A stretch of DNA of 39,569 nucleotides from Anaerobacterium chartisolvens (GCF_003337415.1 NZ_QPJT01000035.1:1-39569), one strand, 5' to 3'; counted from the stretch's first letter, positions 7,650 through 15,561 are shown. The notes: a model not told the origin generated them from the sequence alone. Numbers and translations are program-made.

Positions 7650-7689
7650 AAAAAAAGGTGCACGCCAACACTACTATCAGCATGCACCT
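7650..7689 (-). promoter_or_regulatory. Leader hairpin with U-run before the ECF operon (candidate attenuator)
   Basis: On the minus strand AGGTGCATGC (7689-7680) pairs with GCGTGCACCT (7665-7656), 10 bp with one wobble, followed by a T7 run. This has the form of an intrinsic terminator, yet it ends only about 40 nt before the transporter ATG, leaving no room for a normal promoter downstream. It shares the GGTGC...GCACC-T-run design with 13388-13443. No known riboswitch class was recognised. Confidence 0.6.
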
Positions 7690-7827
7690 TTGCAAGAACT
7701 TTAACTCCAGCATTCAATTTTCTTATACTCTTATGCTATAGCTTAAGCATCAAATAATCAACATAATACCTTTAAAAGCGACATTTCTTTCATTTAGCAC
7801 CACATAGCCGTATTATTTTGAAAAACT

Positions 7828-7844
7828 ATTCTCATTTTGATAAT
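7828..7844 (-). promoter_or_regulatory. Palindromic operator upstream of the ECF operon
   Basis: ATTCTCATTTTGATAAT on the plus strand. It differs at two of 17 positions from the perfect palindrome at 13573-13589 upstream of the hydrolase operon. It lies about 220 bp before the S-component start and touches the stop codon of the preceding PLP enzyme gene. I infer a binding site for the regulator encoded at 13621-15354. Confidence 0.55.
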
Positions 7845-9076
7845 TAGAGCTGTGAGCTTTCATCCTTTGTTTCAATATACTGCATAATGCTGGATATATC
7901 GGGCTTGACCGGCTGAACACTTACAAACCGGCTTATGGCGCTAATATCCTTTAATCCGTTCCCCGTAACCACTATACAGATTGAGCTGTCCTTCTGAAGC
8001 TTCCCCAATTCGATAAGCTTTTTTAGCCCCGCATAGGCAACAGCGCCCGCAGGTTCTCCAAAAACCCCCGTATTTGCAGCCAACTCCAAGACAGCCTGCA
8101 TAATTTCCTCATCCTGTACAGCCACAAAAAATCCTCCGCTTTTTTTCACCGCACCGCTTGCTTTTATTACATCCCGTGGCTTTCCTACCGATATGCTGTC
8201 TGCTATAGTGCTTGCCTCTATATCCAGAGGGGCATATGGCTCTCCCCTTTCAAACACACGCTTTACCGCGTCGGAGCCCGCCGCCTGTACCCCTATTATC
8301 TGCGGAATTTTATCAATGAAGCCCATTCTGTAAAAATCATAAAAGCCTTTATATAAGGAGCTTATAACGGTACCGTCTCCCACACCCACAAGCACCGCGT
8401 CGGGAACTCTCCAATCATTCTGCACACAGATCTCGTAGGCTCCCGTTTTTTTGCCCTCAAGAGAATACGGATTTATTGCCGAGTTTCTGCTATACCACCC
8501 CTTCAGCCTTCCAACCTCCAGCGAAAGGTCGAACGCCTGATCATAGGTTCCGTCTACAGCAATCACTTTTGCCCCGTATGCGAAAAGCTGTGAAATCTTT
8601 GCGGCAGGGGCCGACGCAGGCAAAAAAATGTAAGCCTTAAGAGGAGTCACCGCCGTAAGTCCCGCAAGAGAAGCCGCAGCATTTCCCGTCGAAGCGCAAT
8701 ATACAGTGTCATAGCCCTTTTCATAAGCCTTTGTAACCACCACCGCCGATGCCCTGTCCTTAAATGAAGCCGTCGGGCTGCTGCCGTCATACTTAACCAG
8801 CAGCTCTCTTATTCCAAGCAGTCCCGAGAACCTGTAAAGAGGAGTTCCCCCAACATGCAGATGTGTCCTGTAGCTGCCCGGCTCAACCGGCAAAAGCTTC
8901 TCAAACTGCCATAGGCTCTCATTCTTTTCATAATCCATTTTGCTTGCGGGTATTGAATTATAATCAGGCACTATTTCCAGAGTGCCCATTCTGTCCCCGC
9001 ACGCGGCACAGGTATATTCAACCTCATCACGCGCATATTCCCTGCCGCAGCTTACACATTTCAGAAAATAGTCCAA
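7844..9076 (-). CDS. Threonine synthase-like PLP enzyme (fold type II) with N-terminal zinc ribbon
   Basis: PLP-dependent beta/gamma-eliminating or replacing enzyme of the threonine synthase family. Seen: an N-terminal four-cysteine zinc-ribbon pattern (CVSC ... CAAC), the PLP lysine in ASFKDRAS (about residues 103-110), the asparagine loop CASTGNAA, and a glycine-rich phosphate-binding region VGVGDGTV. The frame is open from a TTG at 9091. The TTG at 9076 is preferred because it gives the usual DYFLKC N-terminus with GGGGTG at 7-nt spacing. Neither start is ATG, so low translation is likely. In a catabolic operon beside hydrolases, and not with hom or thrB, a degradative lyase role similar to diaminopropionate ammonia-lyase seems more likely than threonine synthesis; that is inference. 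Confidence 0.82.
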   Translation of the reverse strand: MDYFLKCVSCGREYARDEVEYTCAACGDRMGTLEIVPDYNSIPASKMDYEKNESLWQFEKLLPVEPGSYRTHLHVGGTPLYRFSGLLGIRELLVKYDGSSPTASFKDRASAVVVTKAYEKGYDTVYCASTGNAAASLAGLTAVTPLKAYIFLPASAPAAKISQLFAYGAKVIAVDGTYDQAFDLSLEVGRLKGWYSRNSAINPYSLEGKKTGAYEICVQNDWRVPDAVLVGVGDGTVISSLYKGFYDFYRMGFIDKIPQIIGVQAAGSDAVKRVFERGEPYAPLDIEASTIADSISVGKPRDVIKASGAVKKSGGFFVAVQDEEIMQAVLELAANTGVFGEPAGAVAYAGLKKLIELGKLQKDSSICIVVTGNGLKDISAISRFVSVQPVKPDISSIMQYIETKDESSQL

Positions 9077-9113
9077 CCTTACGCACCCCAATTTCCCTTT
9101 ATTGTGAAATAAC

Positions 9114-10526
9114 TCATATTCCCATAACGCCCCTCAAGGTATCCCAGTGTTCCTTTCTGTAATCCTCAATAAGCCTGTTCATGCGGCTTACCTCACTCTG
9201 CTTCTCCAGCCAGTAGGCCTGTTCCTTCTGGGCATTCAGCTCCTCCACCGTTTTTCCCTGCTGCTCAACCCATGTAAAATATTTGAGATTGTGCCATCTC
9301 TCGCGGCCATACTTGTCTCCCTCAAAAAACCACGACGGCTCCTGACCCAAGAATATTCTCTCCGTCCGGGACTTTGCCTCTACCCTGTCCACAGCTCCCG
9401 TCTGCTCTTTCATCTGCCTCATAACCGACCCGTATCTGGCAATGCTGTCTGTGGCAATAACAAAAATATTTTCATCCCTCTTCATTTTATAAAACTTTGC
9501 CGTCTTTATAGCTCCTATAATGTTTGCGATACCCGATATCCCAAGCTTGTCTGACATAAAGTCCACCATTTCGCTGTCGGCAAGCTCCTTAAGAAAGCTA
9601 ATCCCCTCCGGGTCGGTCATAACCTGAAGCATTTTTTTGCAGTCCATGTCATCAATTAATACAATCCCATCTGTATTCATTACATTGTGAATCCACGTAA
9701 CATGCTTATCTCCTATCCCCTGTATGTCGTGATCCCCGTAGCCGTTCAATGCAATGGTGGGGCACTGGACGGGCTCGCCGGCAATAATCTTGGCCTCGGA
9801 AAACTCCTGCTTTACCCTATCCCCCGATGCAATGGCCCCCGCAGAACCTACCGTAAGCACAACCCCGGCAATTCTTCCGTTGCCTATGTTCTTTTCCTTC
9901 ACAAGCTCAACCATGGTATTTCCGGTAACATAGTAGTGAAACCTGTAATTGCCGAACTCCTGAAACTGGTTGAGAATTCTTATATGCTCGGGGTCTGCCT
10001 GCACCAGCTCCTTTGTCTTGTCATAAATCTCCTTTACATTGGACTCGCAGCCCTTAGTTGCTATAACCTCCGCACCGTAGCCCCTTATCATGTCAAACCT
10101 TTCCTGGCTCATTAGCTCGGGAAGAACAACAATGGACTTGTAATTCATTTCGCTTCCCACCCATGCACCGCCTATCCCGTAATTTCCCGTTGACGGCCAT
10201 ACAAGAGTATTCCTCACAGCATCAATTTCTCCTGTAACCGTCTTCTCCGACAGTATGGAATACGTGGGGCCTACCTTATGGCTTCCCGACGGAAACTCTT
10301 TTCCGTAAAGCACTATTATGTTTGCTTCTACTCCCGTTAATTCTTTGGGCATTACAAAATGGCACACCTCATCCCTTTCATCCCTCCATGTAATGTTATA
10401 CAGATTTATAGGATGAAGCGGGCTGGAAGTCTTTGCTTTTATAGCCCTCTTCCTTATATCAGGATCAATTTTCCACGGATGAAGCATTTCTTCAAACGTT
10501 GGACCTACCACCGGCAATCTTTCCAT
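9114..10526 (-). CDS. PLP-dependent fold type II enzyme (cysteine synthase/TrpB-like), catabolic paralogue
   Basis: 470-aa PLP enzyme. Seen: the cofactor lysine in FPSGSHKVGPTY (about residues 78-89), asparagine loop WPSTGNYGIGG, and a glycine-rich phosphate loop TVGSAGAIASG. These place it in the tryptophan synthase beta family, but the length and the N-terminal 70 residues differ from cysteine synthase and from threonine synthase. I know of close relatives annotated only as a PLP-dependent beta subunit. The ATG at 10526 has GAGAGGAG at 5-nt spacing; an upstream in-frame start at 10571 has no such site. It lies 26 nt after the deacylase and 37 nt before the threonine synthase-like gene. The reaction is unknown; ammonia elimination from an amino acid is the best guess from context. 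Confidence 0.8.
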   Translation of the reverse strand: MERLPVVGPTFEEMLHPWKIDPDIRKRAIKAKTSSPLHPINLYNITWRDERDEVCHFVMPKELTGVEANIIVLYGKEFPSGSHKVGPTYSILSEKTVTGEIDAVRNTLVWPSTGNYGIGGAWVGSEMNYKSIVVLPELMSQERFDMIRGYGAEVIATKGCESNVKEIYDKTKELVQADPEHIRILNQFQEFGNYRFHYYVTGNTMVELVKEKNIGNGRIAGVVLTVGSAGAIASGDRVKQEFSEAKIIAGEPVQCPTIALNGYGDHDIQGIGDKHVTWIHNVMNTDGIVLIDDMDCKKMLQVMTDPEGISFLKELADSEMVDFMSDKLGISGIANIIGAIKTAKFYKMKRDENIFVIATDSIARYGSVMRQMKEQTGAVDRVEAKSRTERIFLGQEPSWFFEGDKYGRERWHNLKYFTWVEQQGKTVEELNAQKEQAYWLEKQSEVSRMNRLIEDYRKEHWDTLRGVMGI

Positions 10527-10552
10527 AATTTCTCCTCTCTCTTTTTTACAAA

Positions 10553-12160
10553 TTATTTCTTTCCCAAGCAATGGGGACTCCTTCTTAAAACACTTCCCGC
10601 AAGGCCGCTGTTTAAAACTCCGTCCCGTAAAACCGTCTTTCCGTTAATGATAACCGTTATAATCCCCTCAGGGTACTGTGCCGGATCGGTATAGCTTCCC
10701 CTGTCCCTTACAGTTCGTGCATCAAATATTACAATATCGGCGGCCGCTCCCGTCCGAAGGATACCTCTGTCCGTAAGCCCCAGCACATCCGCCGCCTTGC
10801 CCGTCATTTTCGCGACTGCCTCAGAAAGCTCCATAACTCCCTGCTCTCTTACATATCTTCCAAGCACTCTTGGGAAGCTTCCGTATACCCTTGGGTGGGG
10901 CCTTCCTCCAAGCAGTCCGTCTGTGCAGACATTTTGCTCCGGCCTCTTCATAAACCGCGTTATATGCTCCTCGGTTCCGTAAAAATCCACCATCCCGACG
11001 GCATTTTCCTCCTCTAATATGAGGTCAAGTGCAGCATCCAGAGGCTCGATGCCCCTTATTTCCCCTATCTCCTTAAGGCTCTTTCCTATTAAGCCGTTGT
11101 TTTTACCTGTTTTTACACTGGTTATATATATCCCATCAACGCCCGCAAAGTCTATAAAATTGTCCCAGCCCTCAATTCCGTTTACTATGTCGTCCTTCAT
11201 TCTTTTGCGTTGGCTTTGATCCTTAAGTCGTTCAAGCAGCCTGCCCGTGCCTCCGCTGTGAGCCCACGGCGGAAGAATAACTCCAAGCATGGTGCTTCCC
11301 GCCGCATACGGGTATTGGTCGAACGAAACGCTTATGCCCTCACGGTTCGCCTCATCCAGCAATTCCATAACGCTGTCTATTTTAGGCCAGTTTTTCCTGC
11401 CGCACACCTTAAAGTGCGAAAAATGCACCCTCACTCCCGACCGTCTTGCTACTTCAAGTATCTCCTTCATGGAATCCATTATGCTGTCGGCTTCACTGCG
11501 CTGGTGGACTACAAACACTCCGTCGTACTCCCTTACCGCCTTGCATATTTCTATCAGCTCATTCGTTTTGGAATACGCGCACGGAATGTAAATAAGTCCT
11601 GTGGAGAGGCCGAATGCTCCCGCATCCATTTCTCTTCTTACAATATCCTTCATTTGTTCAAGCTCATATCGCGAAGGCTGCCTGTTGTCAAGCCCCATAG
11701 CCTCCATTCTCACATTTCCGTGAGGCACGAGGTAGCACTGGTTAAGCCCCACTCCCGATTTTCCCAAAAGCTTTAAGTACCCTTCAGTTGTGCGGTAGCT
11801 CCAGTCAATTTCATCACTGTCGCCGTCTAAGCCTGCAAGGTTCCTTCTCCAGTCCTTCAAGTATTCAAGAGGCAGAGGCGCCATTGAAATGCCATCCTGC
11901 CCTAAAACCTCCGTTGTTATTCCCTGGCGAACCTTTGCCTCCATATGGGGCTCCAGTAAAACCTTAAGATCCGAATGGCTGTGCGTATCTATAAACCCGG
12001 GGCAGACAACCAAGCCTTCAGCGTCAATAACATGGTCAAAGTCCCGTCCGACAGGCTCTCCTACTCCTGTAATCCTTCCTTCCGAGAAAGAAATATGCCC
12101 GTAAAATCCCTTTTTACCTGATCCGTCAATAATCAAGCCGTTTTTTATCAAAGTTTTCAT
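10553..12160 (-). CDS. N-acyl-D-amino-acid deacylase-like amidohydrolase
   Basis: Metal-dependent amidohydrolase of the D-aminoacylase family, expected to hydrolyse the N-acyl (or N-carbamoyl-like) group of a D-amino acid. Seen: metal motif DTHSHSD (about residues 58-64), histidines in FVVHQRSE and HFSHFK, the catalytic aspartate in CTDG, and a C-terminal beta-sandwich part. The loop that in characterised D-aminoacylases supplies a cysteine metal ligand (GNCG) reads GQDG here (about 92-95), so aspartate replaces cysteine. The length of 535 aa is normal. It sits 26 nt after the M20 hydrolase gene. D-specificity would match the hydantoinase and racemase encoded in the same locus. Confidence 0.87.
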   Translation of the reverse strand: MKTLIKNGLIIDGSGKKGFYGHISFSEGRITGVGEPVGRDFDHVIDAEGLVVCPGFIDTHSHSDLKVLLEPHMEAKVRQGITTEVLGQDGISMAPLPLEYLKDWRRNLAGLDGDSDEIDWSYRTTEGYLKLLGKSGVGLNQCYLVPHGNVRMEAMGLDNRQPSRYELEQMKDIVRREMDAGAFGLSTGLIYIPCAYSKTNELIEICKAVREYDGVFVVHQRSEADSIMDSMKEILEVARRSGVRVHFSHFKVCGRKNWPKIDSVMELLDEANREGISVSFDQYPYAAGSTMLGVILPPWAHSGGTGRLLERLKDQSQRKRMKDDIVNGIEGWDNFIDFAGVDGIYITSVKTGKNNGLIGKSLKEIGEIRGIEPLDAALDLILEEENAVGMVDFYGTEEHITRFMKRPEQNVCTDGLLGGRPHPRVYGSFPRVLGRYVREQGVMELSEAVAKMTGKAADVLGLTDRGILRTGAAADIVIFDARTVRDRGSYTDPAQYPEGIITVIINGKTVLRDGVLNSGLAGSVLRRSPHCLGKK

Positions 12161-12186
12161 TATATCAATATCCTTTAACCGTTTTT

Positions 12187-13368
12187 CTAAAGAACAGCCC
12201 CCATTATTCCGTAATACCCCTCACATGCCGCCGTAAGCTGATCTATCTCTATATATTCATCTATTGTATGCGCAAGATCCTCTCTCGACGGTCCGAAGCC
12301 GACTGTCCTTATACCCGCCTCACCGGCGTAATGGCTTCCGTTTGTACAAAAGGAGTAATGAGTAACACATGGGCTTAGCCGTGAACTTTTCAATCCAACC
12401 AGAGCTTTTTGCACAAGCTCGTCATCCTCCTCATACAGCCATGCCGGGAAAAACCGTTCCGCCTCGATAGGCTCTCCCGTATAACAGGTTTCCGCTCCCG
12501 AAGCGTACGATACCCTAGCCTCAAGGCCATGAATACTGCTTCTTGCCCTTTCTATAATATCCGTCAACGGCTTAAGCACACTCTCCCTTCCCTCTCCCAT
12601 CAGCAGCCTCCTGTCAAAGGTAGCCCTGCAATAATCGGGAACCACCGAGGCTCCGGGATAAGGCGAGGACATAATATCAGTAAGCACTAAAATGCCCTTC
12701 CCCAAAAAGCTGTGTTCCTCGTACTCCATTCTTTTAATCTCTTCTATAAGCGCCGTCATGTAATATACCGCATTCCTTCCCTCCTCGGGATTTGCGGAAT
12801 GCGCCGGCCTCCCGAAGGTCTCCAGCACAATCTCCGCCCTTCCCCTCTGTCCTCTTTTGAGGTTCAGTGCGGTGGCCTCTCCTATCACGACATAATCGGG
12901 CTTGTATTCCTTGCTTATCTGCCTTGCGGCTATGCCCTCAAAGCACTCCTCCTGCACAGTGCCCGCAACATATATCTCACCCTCAAAATCCCTTCCGCAA
13001 TCACCGGCAAAATACCCCGCCGCACATATCATGGCTGCTACGGCGCCCTTCATGTCGGATGTGCCTCTTCCGTATATCCTTCCGTCCTCAATACAGCCCC
13101 CAAACGGGTCATGCCTCCATTTTGAAGCGTCGGGCACAGGCACCGTGTCTATATGTCCATCCAAAAGTATCCTTTTCCCCGGCCTTTTGCCCTTTATGCA
13201 CCCTATAACGCTCCCGTATGTGTCAATATCAACCCTGTCAAAGCCCAGCTCAAGCATAAGCTGCCGTGAGGCATCCGCTGCCTGCCGCTCCTCCCCTGAA
13301 TAGCTCTTTGCCCTTACAAGCCTCTGGCAGGCTTCTATTATCTGCCCCGCCCTGCTTTCACTCAGCAT
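12187..13368 (-). CDS. M20 metallopeptidase, YgeY-like (ArgE/DapE/carbamoylase family)
   Basis: Dinuclear zinc hydrolase of the M20 family that cleaves an amide of an N-substituted amino acid. Seen: DGHIDTVP (about residues 70-77) with the metal histidine and aspartate, GRGTSDMKG with the bridging aspartate, the catalytic glutamate pair in QEECFEG, and the C-terminal metal histidine in DLAHTIDEY. A dimerisation lid domain lies at about 180-290. The length of 393 aa fits YgeY, the hydrolase linked in E. coli to a diaminopropionate ammonia-lyase and a hydantoinase-like protein. The ATG at 13368 has GGGAGGTG at 4-nt spacing. It is the first gene of its operon, controlled by the promoter, operators and leader hairpin in 13388-13623. 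Confidence 0.88.
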   Translation of the reverse strand: MLSESRAGQIIEACQRLVRAKSYSGEERQAADASRQLMLELGFDRVDIDTYGSVIGCIKGKRPGKRILLDGHIDTVPVPDASKWRHDPFGGCIEDGRIYGRGTSDMKGAVAAMICAAGYFAGDCGRDFEGEIYVAGTVQEECFEGIAARQISKEYKPDYVVIGEATALNLKRGQRGRAEIVLETFGRPAHSANPEEGRNAVYYMTALIEEIKRMEYEEHSFLGKGILVLTDIMSSPYPGASVVPDYCRATFDRRLLMGEGRESVLKPLTDIIERARSSIHGLEARVSYASGAETCYTGEPIEAERFFPAWLYEEDDELVQKALVGLKSSRLSPCVTHYSFCTNGSHYAGEAGIRTVGFGPSREDLAHTIDEYIEIDQLTAACEGYYGIMGAVL

Positions 13369-13387
13369 ATGCCACCTCCCTCAAATT

Positions 13388-13443
13388 AAAAAAGGTGCAT
13401 AACCGAAGCCCTTCTGCGCCCTTGCAGAATTTCGATTCGCACC
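13388..13443 (-). promoter_or_regulatory. Leader hairpin with U-run before the M20 operon (candidate attenuator)
   Basis: On the minus strand GGTGC (13443-13439... read as GGTGC) closes with GCACC and is followed by T6 (13393-13388). Inside, AATCGAA pairs with TTCGGTT (one wobble) and TTCTGC with GCAGAA. The run of T ends about 20 nt before the start codon of the M20 gene, and the best promoter lies upstream, so the hairpin is inside the leader. Its outer design matches the leader at 7650-7689, while the inner stem differs. Confidence 0.6.
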
Positions 13444-13477
13444 ATTTATTTACTGTAAAAAAGCTACCTACAATTTA

Positions 13478-13505
13478 ATTATAATTCCCCGCAAAGGGTT
13501 GTCAA
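13478..13505 (-). promoter_or_regulatory. Sigma70-type promoter of the M20 operon
   Basis: Consensus -35 TTGACA (13505-13500) and -10 TATAAT (13483-13478) on the minus strand with a 16-bp spacer. The same stretch contains only a poor sigma54 match: TTTGC at a suitable -12 position, but TG instead of GG at -24. A transcript would begin near 13470 and include the leader hairpin. Confidence 0.7.
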
Positions 13506-13572
13506 ACAAATACCCTTCCAGTCATACAGCATTTGATACTGAAAACACATGTGTCTTAAACACTGATAAAAT

Positions 13573-13623
13573 ATTCTCAATTTGAGAATCAACAAGATTG
13601 ATATTCAATCAGATTGAGAATCA
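13573..13623 (-). promoter_or_regulatory. Tandem palindromic operators (upstream activating sites)
   Basis: Site 1, 13573-13589, is a perfect palindrome ATTCTCAATTTGAGAAT. Site 2, 13599-13623, is an imperfect palindrome that ends in the same half-site TTGAGAAT. Their centres are 30 bp apart, about three helical turns, so a regulator could bind both on one face. They lie 70-120 bp upstream of the promoter, a normal distance for an enhancer-binding protein, and site 2 overlaps the regulator stop codon. Confidence 0.65.
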
Positions 13624-15354
13624 ATCATACTGCTTATGCTCTGTTATGCCATATTTTTCAAGCTTTCTGTATAATGTGGCAACTCCTATTCCCAGCTCCT
13701 TTGCAGCTCTTTTTTTACTGTCGGTGGAGCTTCCGAAGGCGTTCAGAACCTGCAATATTGTTGCCTTCTCAAGCTTTTCAAGGTTGTATTGCTCTCCCGT
13801 AAATTCCGTCAACTGTTTTTTTATGTTGGCAGGAAGCTGATCTATGTCAACATGCTTTTCATCGCCTTGAGTGTTTACTATAAAGTTTACTATCTTTTCA
13901 ATCTCTCTTACATTTCCCGGCCATGAATACCCCTTCATAAGCTTAATTACATTTTCCGAAAGAGTGATTTTCTTTCCCTCCATATGGCAGAACCTTTCCA
14001 AGAAATACCGCGCCAGCAAGGGAATATCCTTCGGTCTGCTGCGGACAGGAGGTATTGATATCTCAAAGGCTATAAGAGAATAATACAAATCCTTTCTGAA
14101 TTCTCCGCTTTCGGTCTTGCTCTTTAAGTCCTGACTTGTGCTTGCAATAATCCTCACGTCATAGTCCCTTTTATTCTGAATAGCCTGCATAAGCCTCCCC
14201 TGAAGCCTCGGCGTAAGATCCCCTACCTCATCTATAAACAGCGTTCCGCTCTGGGCCAAATGCAGCTTGCCAAGCCTCTCATCCTCATTTAGCTGAAGCT
14301 GCTCGTACCCGAATATTTCTTTTTCTATAACGGATTCCACGCTTCCCGTACAAATAATAGTTATAAACGGCTTTTCCTTCCTGCTGCTTTCATTGTGGAT
14401 CGCTCTTGCAAAAATCTCCTTGCCGGTGCCTGTCTCGCCTGATATTAGAAGATTTACATCACTATATGCAAGCCTTTTTGCGTTTTCCTTTGTCTTTGTA
14501 AAATTATCCTCCTCGCCGATAATCCTTTCAAAGCTGAAGTTCTTTATATTCTGGCTATGAAGCAGGTTTCTGTTAAGCACGGAAATATCGTGAAAGATGA
14601 ACACGCTGCCCTCCTCCCTGCCTTCAACCATTACGGGGTATATATTACCTACAAGGTTTATTTTTTTGCTTCTTATCCTGACGATATACTCTACCTGCTT
14701 CAAGTGCTTTGTGCTATTAAGCTTGTGTATGGCAAACTCGTTTATTTTTTTAAGATACACAAGCTGCTGAAGATTATTTCCCAGTATTTGCTCCGACCTT
14801 TCATTTATATATAAAATTTGCTTGGATTGGTCAAACACAATAACACCCTCACTTATGCAGTCAATGAGCTTGTCAAGAAGCTGAACCGAAAAGGCCTGCT
14901 GCTGGAAGCGTATGTATTCCGCTGCCTTTGCCGCGATCAGGCTGGATATTTGCTCTAAAAACATTACATAATTATCCTGTTTTTTTATTATTTCATTCTT
15001 TTTGTCCTTATCAAACAGAGCAAGGGATATTACTCCGATTACGCTGCCGTCTAAAATTACAGGGCAGCAAATCTCATATTCCTCCCTACAGTCGAAGCGG
15101 CTTCCGCAGGTAAGGCATACCTCATCGCGTCCGGGATTTTCAACAACCAGAGTCTGTTGTGTCTGCAGCACCCTTTTAAAAGCATTTCCCTCATCATCAA
15201 TAGGCTTGCTCATTCCCTTATAGAATTGTTCGGTTCCCGCAATGCGAATCATCTGGTCATCTACAATATCCACATCCATTTCAAGCACTGTAGAAATAAC
15301 CTGAGCATATTTAAGCACGCTGTCTTTAATGGAATGTAAAACAGATAGCCCCAT
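13621..15354 (-). CDS. AAA+ transcriptional activator of the sigma54-activator family lacking GAFTGA (YgeV/TyrR-like)
   Basis: Regulator of 577 aa. Domains in order: an N-terminal sensor (about 1-145) with a five-cysteine cluster C80, C83, C89, C96, C97; a PAS domain (about 160-265); an AAA+ domain with Walker A GETGTGKE (306-313) and Walker B LFIDEVGD (about 372-379); and a Fis-type helix-turn-helix (about 540-572). The loop that normally carries GAFTGA between FGYE and GKxxLA reads QLQLNEDERL and is three residues shorter. That loop contacts sigma54, so this protein may act on sigma70 polymerase like TyrR. The cysteines could bind metal, an Fe-S cluster or a ligand. ATG at 15354 with GGAGG is preferred over an upstream TTG. 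It probably controls both operons carrying the TTGAGAAT palindromes. Confidence 0.88.
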   Translation of the reverse strand: MGLSVLHSIKDSVLKYAQVISTVLEMDVDIVDDQMIRIAGTEQFYKGMSKPIDDEGNAFKRVLQTQQTLVVENPGRDEVCLTCGSRFDCREEYEICCPVILDGSVIGVISLALFDKDKKNEIIKKQDNYVMFLEQISSLIAAKAAEYIRFQQQAFSVQLLDKLIDCISEGVIVFDQSKQILYINERSEQILGNNLQQLVYLKKINEFAIHKLNSTKHLKQVEYIVRIRSKKINLVGNIYPVMVEGREEGSVFIFHDISVLNRNLLHSQNIKNFSFERIIGEEDNFTKTKENAKRLAYSDVNLLISGETGTGKEIFARAIHNESSRKEKPFITIICTGSVESVIEKEIFGYEQLQLNEDERLGKLHLAQSGTLFIDEVGDLTPRLQGRLMQAIQNKRDYDVRIIASTSQDLKSKTESGEFRKDLYYSLIAFEISIPPVRSRPKDIPLLARYFLERFCHMEGKKITLSENVIKLMKGYSWPGNVREIEKIVNFIVNTQGDEKHVDIDQLPANIKKQLTEFTGEQYNLEKLEKATILQVLNAFGSSTDSKKRAAKELGIGVATLYRKLEKYGITEHKQYD

Positions 15355-15411
15355 AGCACAGTACCTCCAATACAATAGGAATACGACTTTGTCGTTAACA
15401 TAACAAGTATG

Positions 15412-15493
15412 ATTATACTATATTTCGGGCTTGTTTAAAATGGACTAAGAACTAAAAACACCGAAGTAAAATATAGTATATATACTACTATAT
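15412..15493. promoter_or_regulatory. Repeated TATACTA-type inverted repeats in the divergent regulator/patatin region
   Basis: TATACTATATTT (15414-15425) is exactly complementary to AAATATAGTATA (15469-15480), 43 bp apart. A third, overlapping palindrome AGTATATATACT lies at 15476-15487 and is followed by ACTATAT. The left arm overlaps a TATAAT (minus strand, 15417-15412) that could be the -10 of the regulator gene. These may be operators or a cruciform; the protein is unknown. Confidence 0.4.
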
Positions 15494-15532
15494 GTATAAC
15501 AATATATCTAAAGTAAATTTTCGTCATTTAAA

Positions 15533-15561
15533 TTGACATTTTTCGCCTAAAAATATATAAT
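15533..15561 (+). promoter_or_regulatory. Consensus sigma70 promoter of the patatin gene
   Basis: TTGACA (15533-15538), a 17-bp spacer and TATAAT (15556-15561): a perfect consensus match. A start near 15568 gives a leader of about 30 nt. The ribosome site AAAGGGG (15583-15589) lies 10 nt before the ATG. Confidence 0.8.

Noticed and set aside
7650-7672. Possible sigma54 promoter before the ECF operon (TTGGCGTG on the minus strand)
   Set aside because: The -24-like half is good, but ten bases after GG there is a T-run instead of GC, and the motif is the descending arm of the leader hairpin.
7844-9076. Biosynthetic threonine synthase (thrC)
   Set aside because: The family fold fits, but there is no hom or thrB nearby, the starts are non-ATG, and the operon is otherwise catabolic. 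The symbol was therefore not assigned.
13388-13443. T-box or other named riboswitch in the leader
   Set aside because: No T-box TGGNACC element, specifier loop or other core of a class I know. Only the terminator-like part is clear.
13491-13507. Sigma54 promoter before the M20 gene
   Set aside because: TTTGC fits -12, but the -24 position has TG instead of GG. The overlapping TTGACA-N16-TATAAT match is far stronger.
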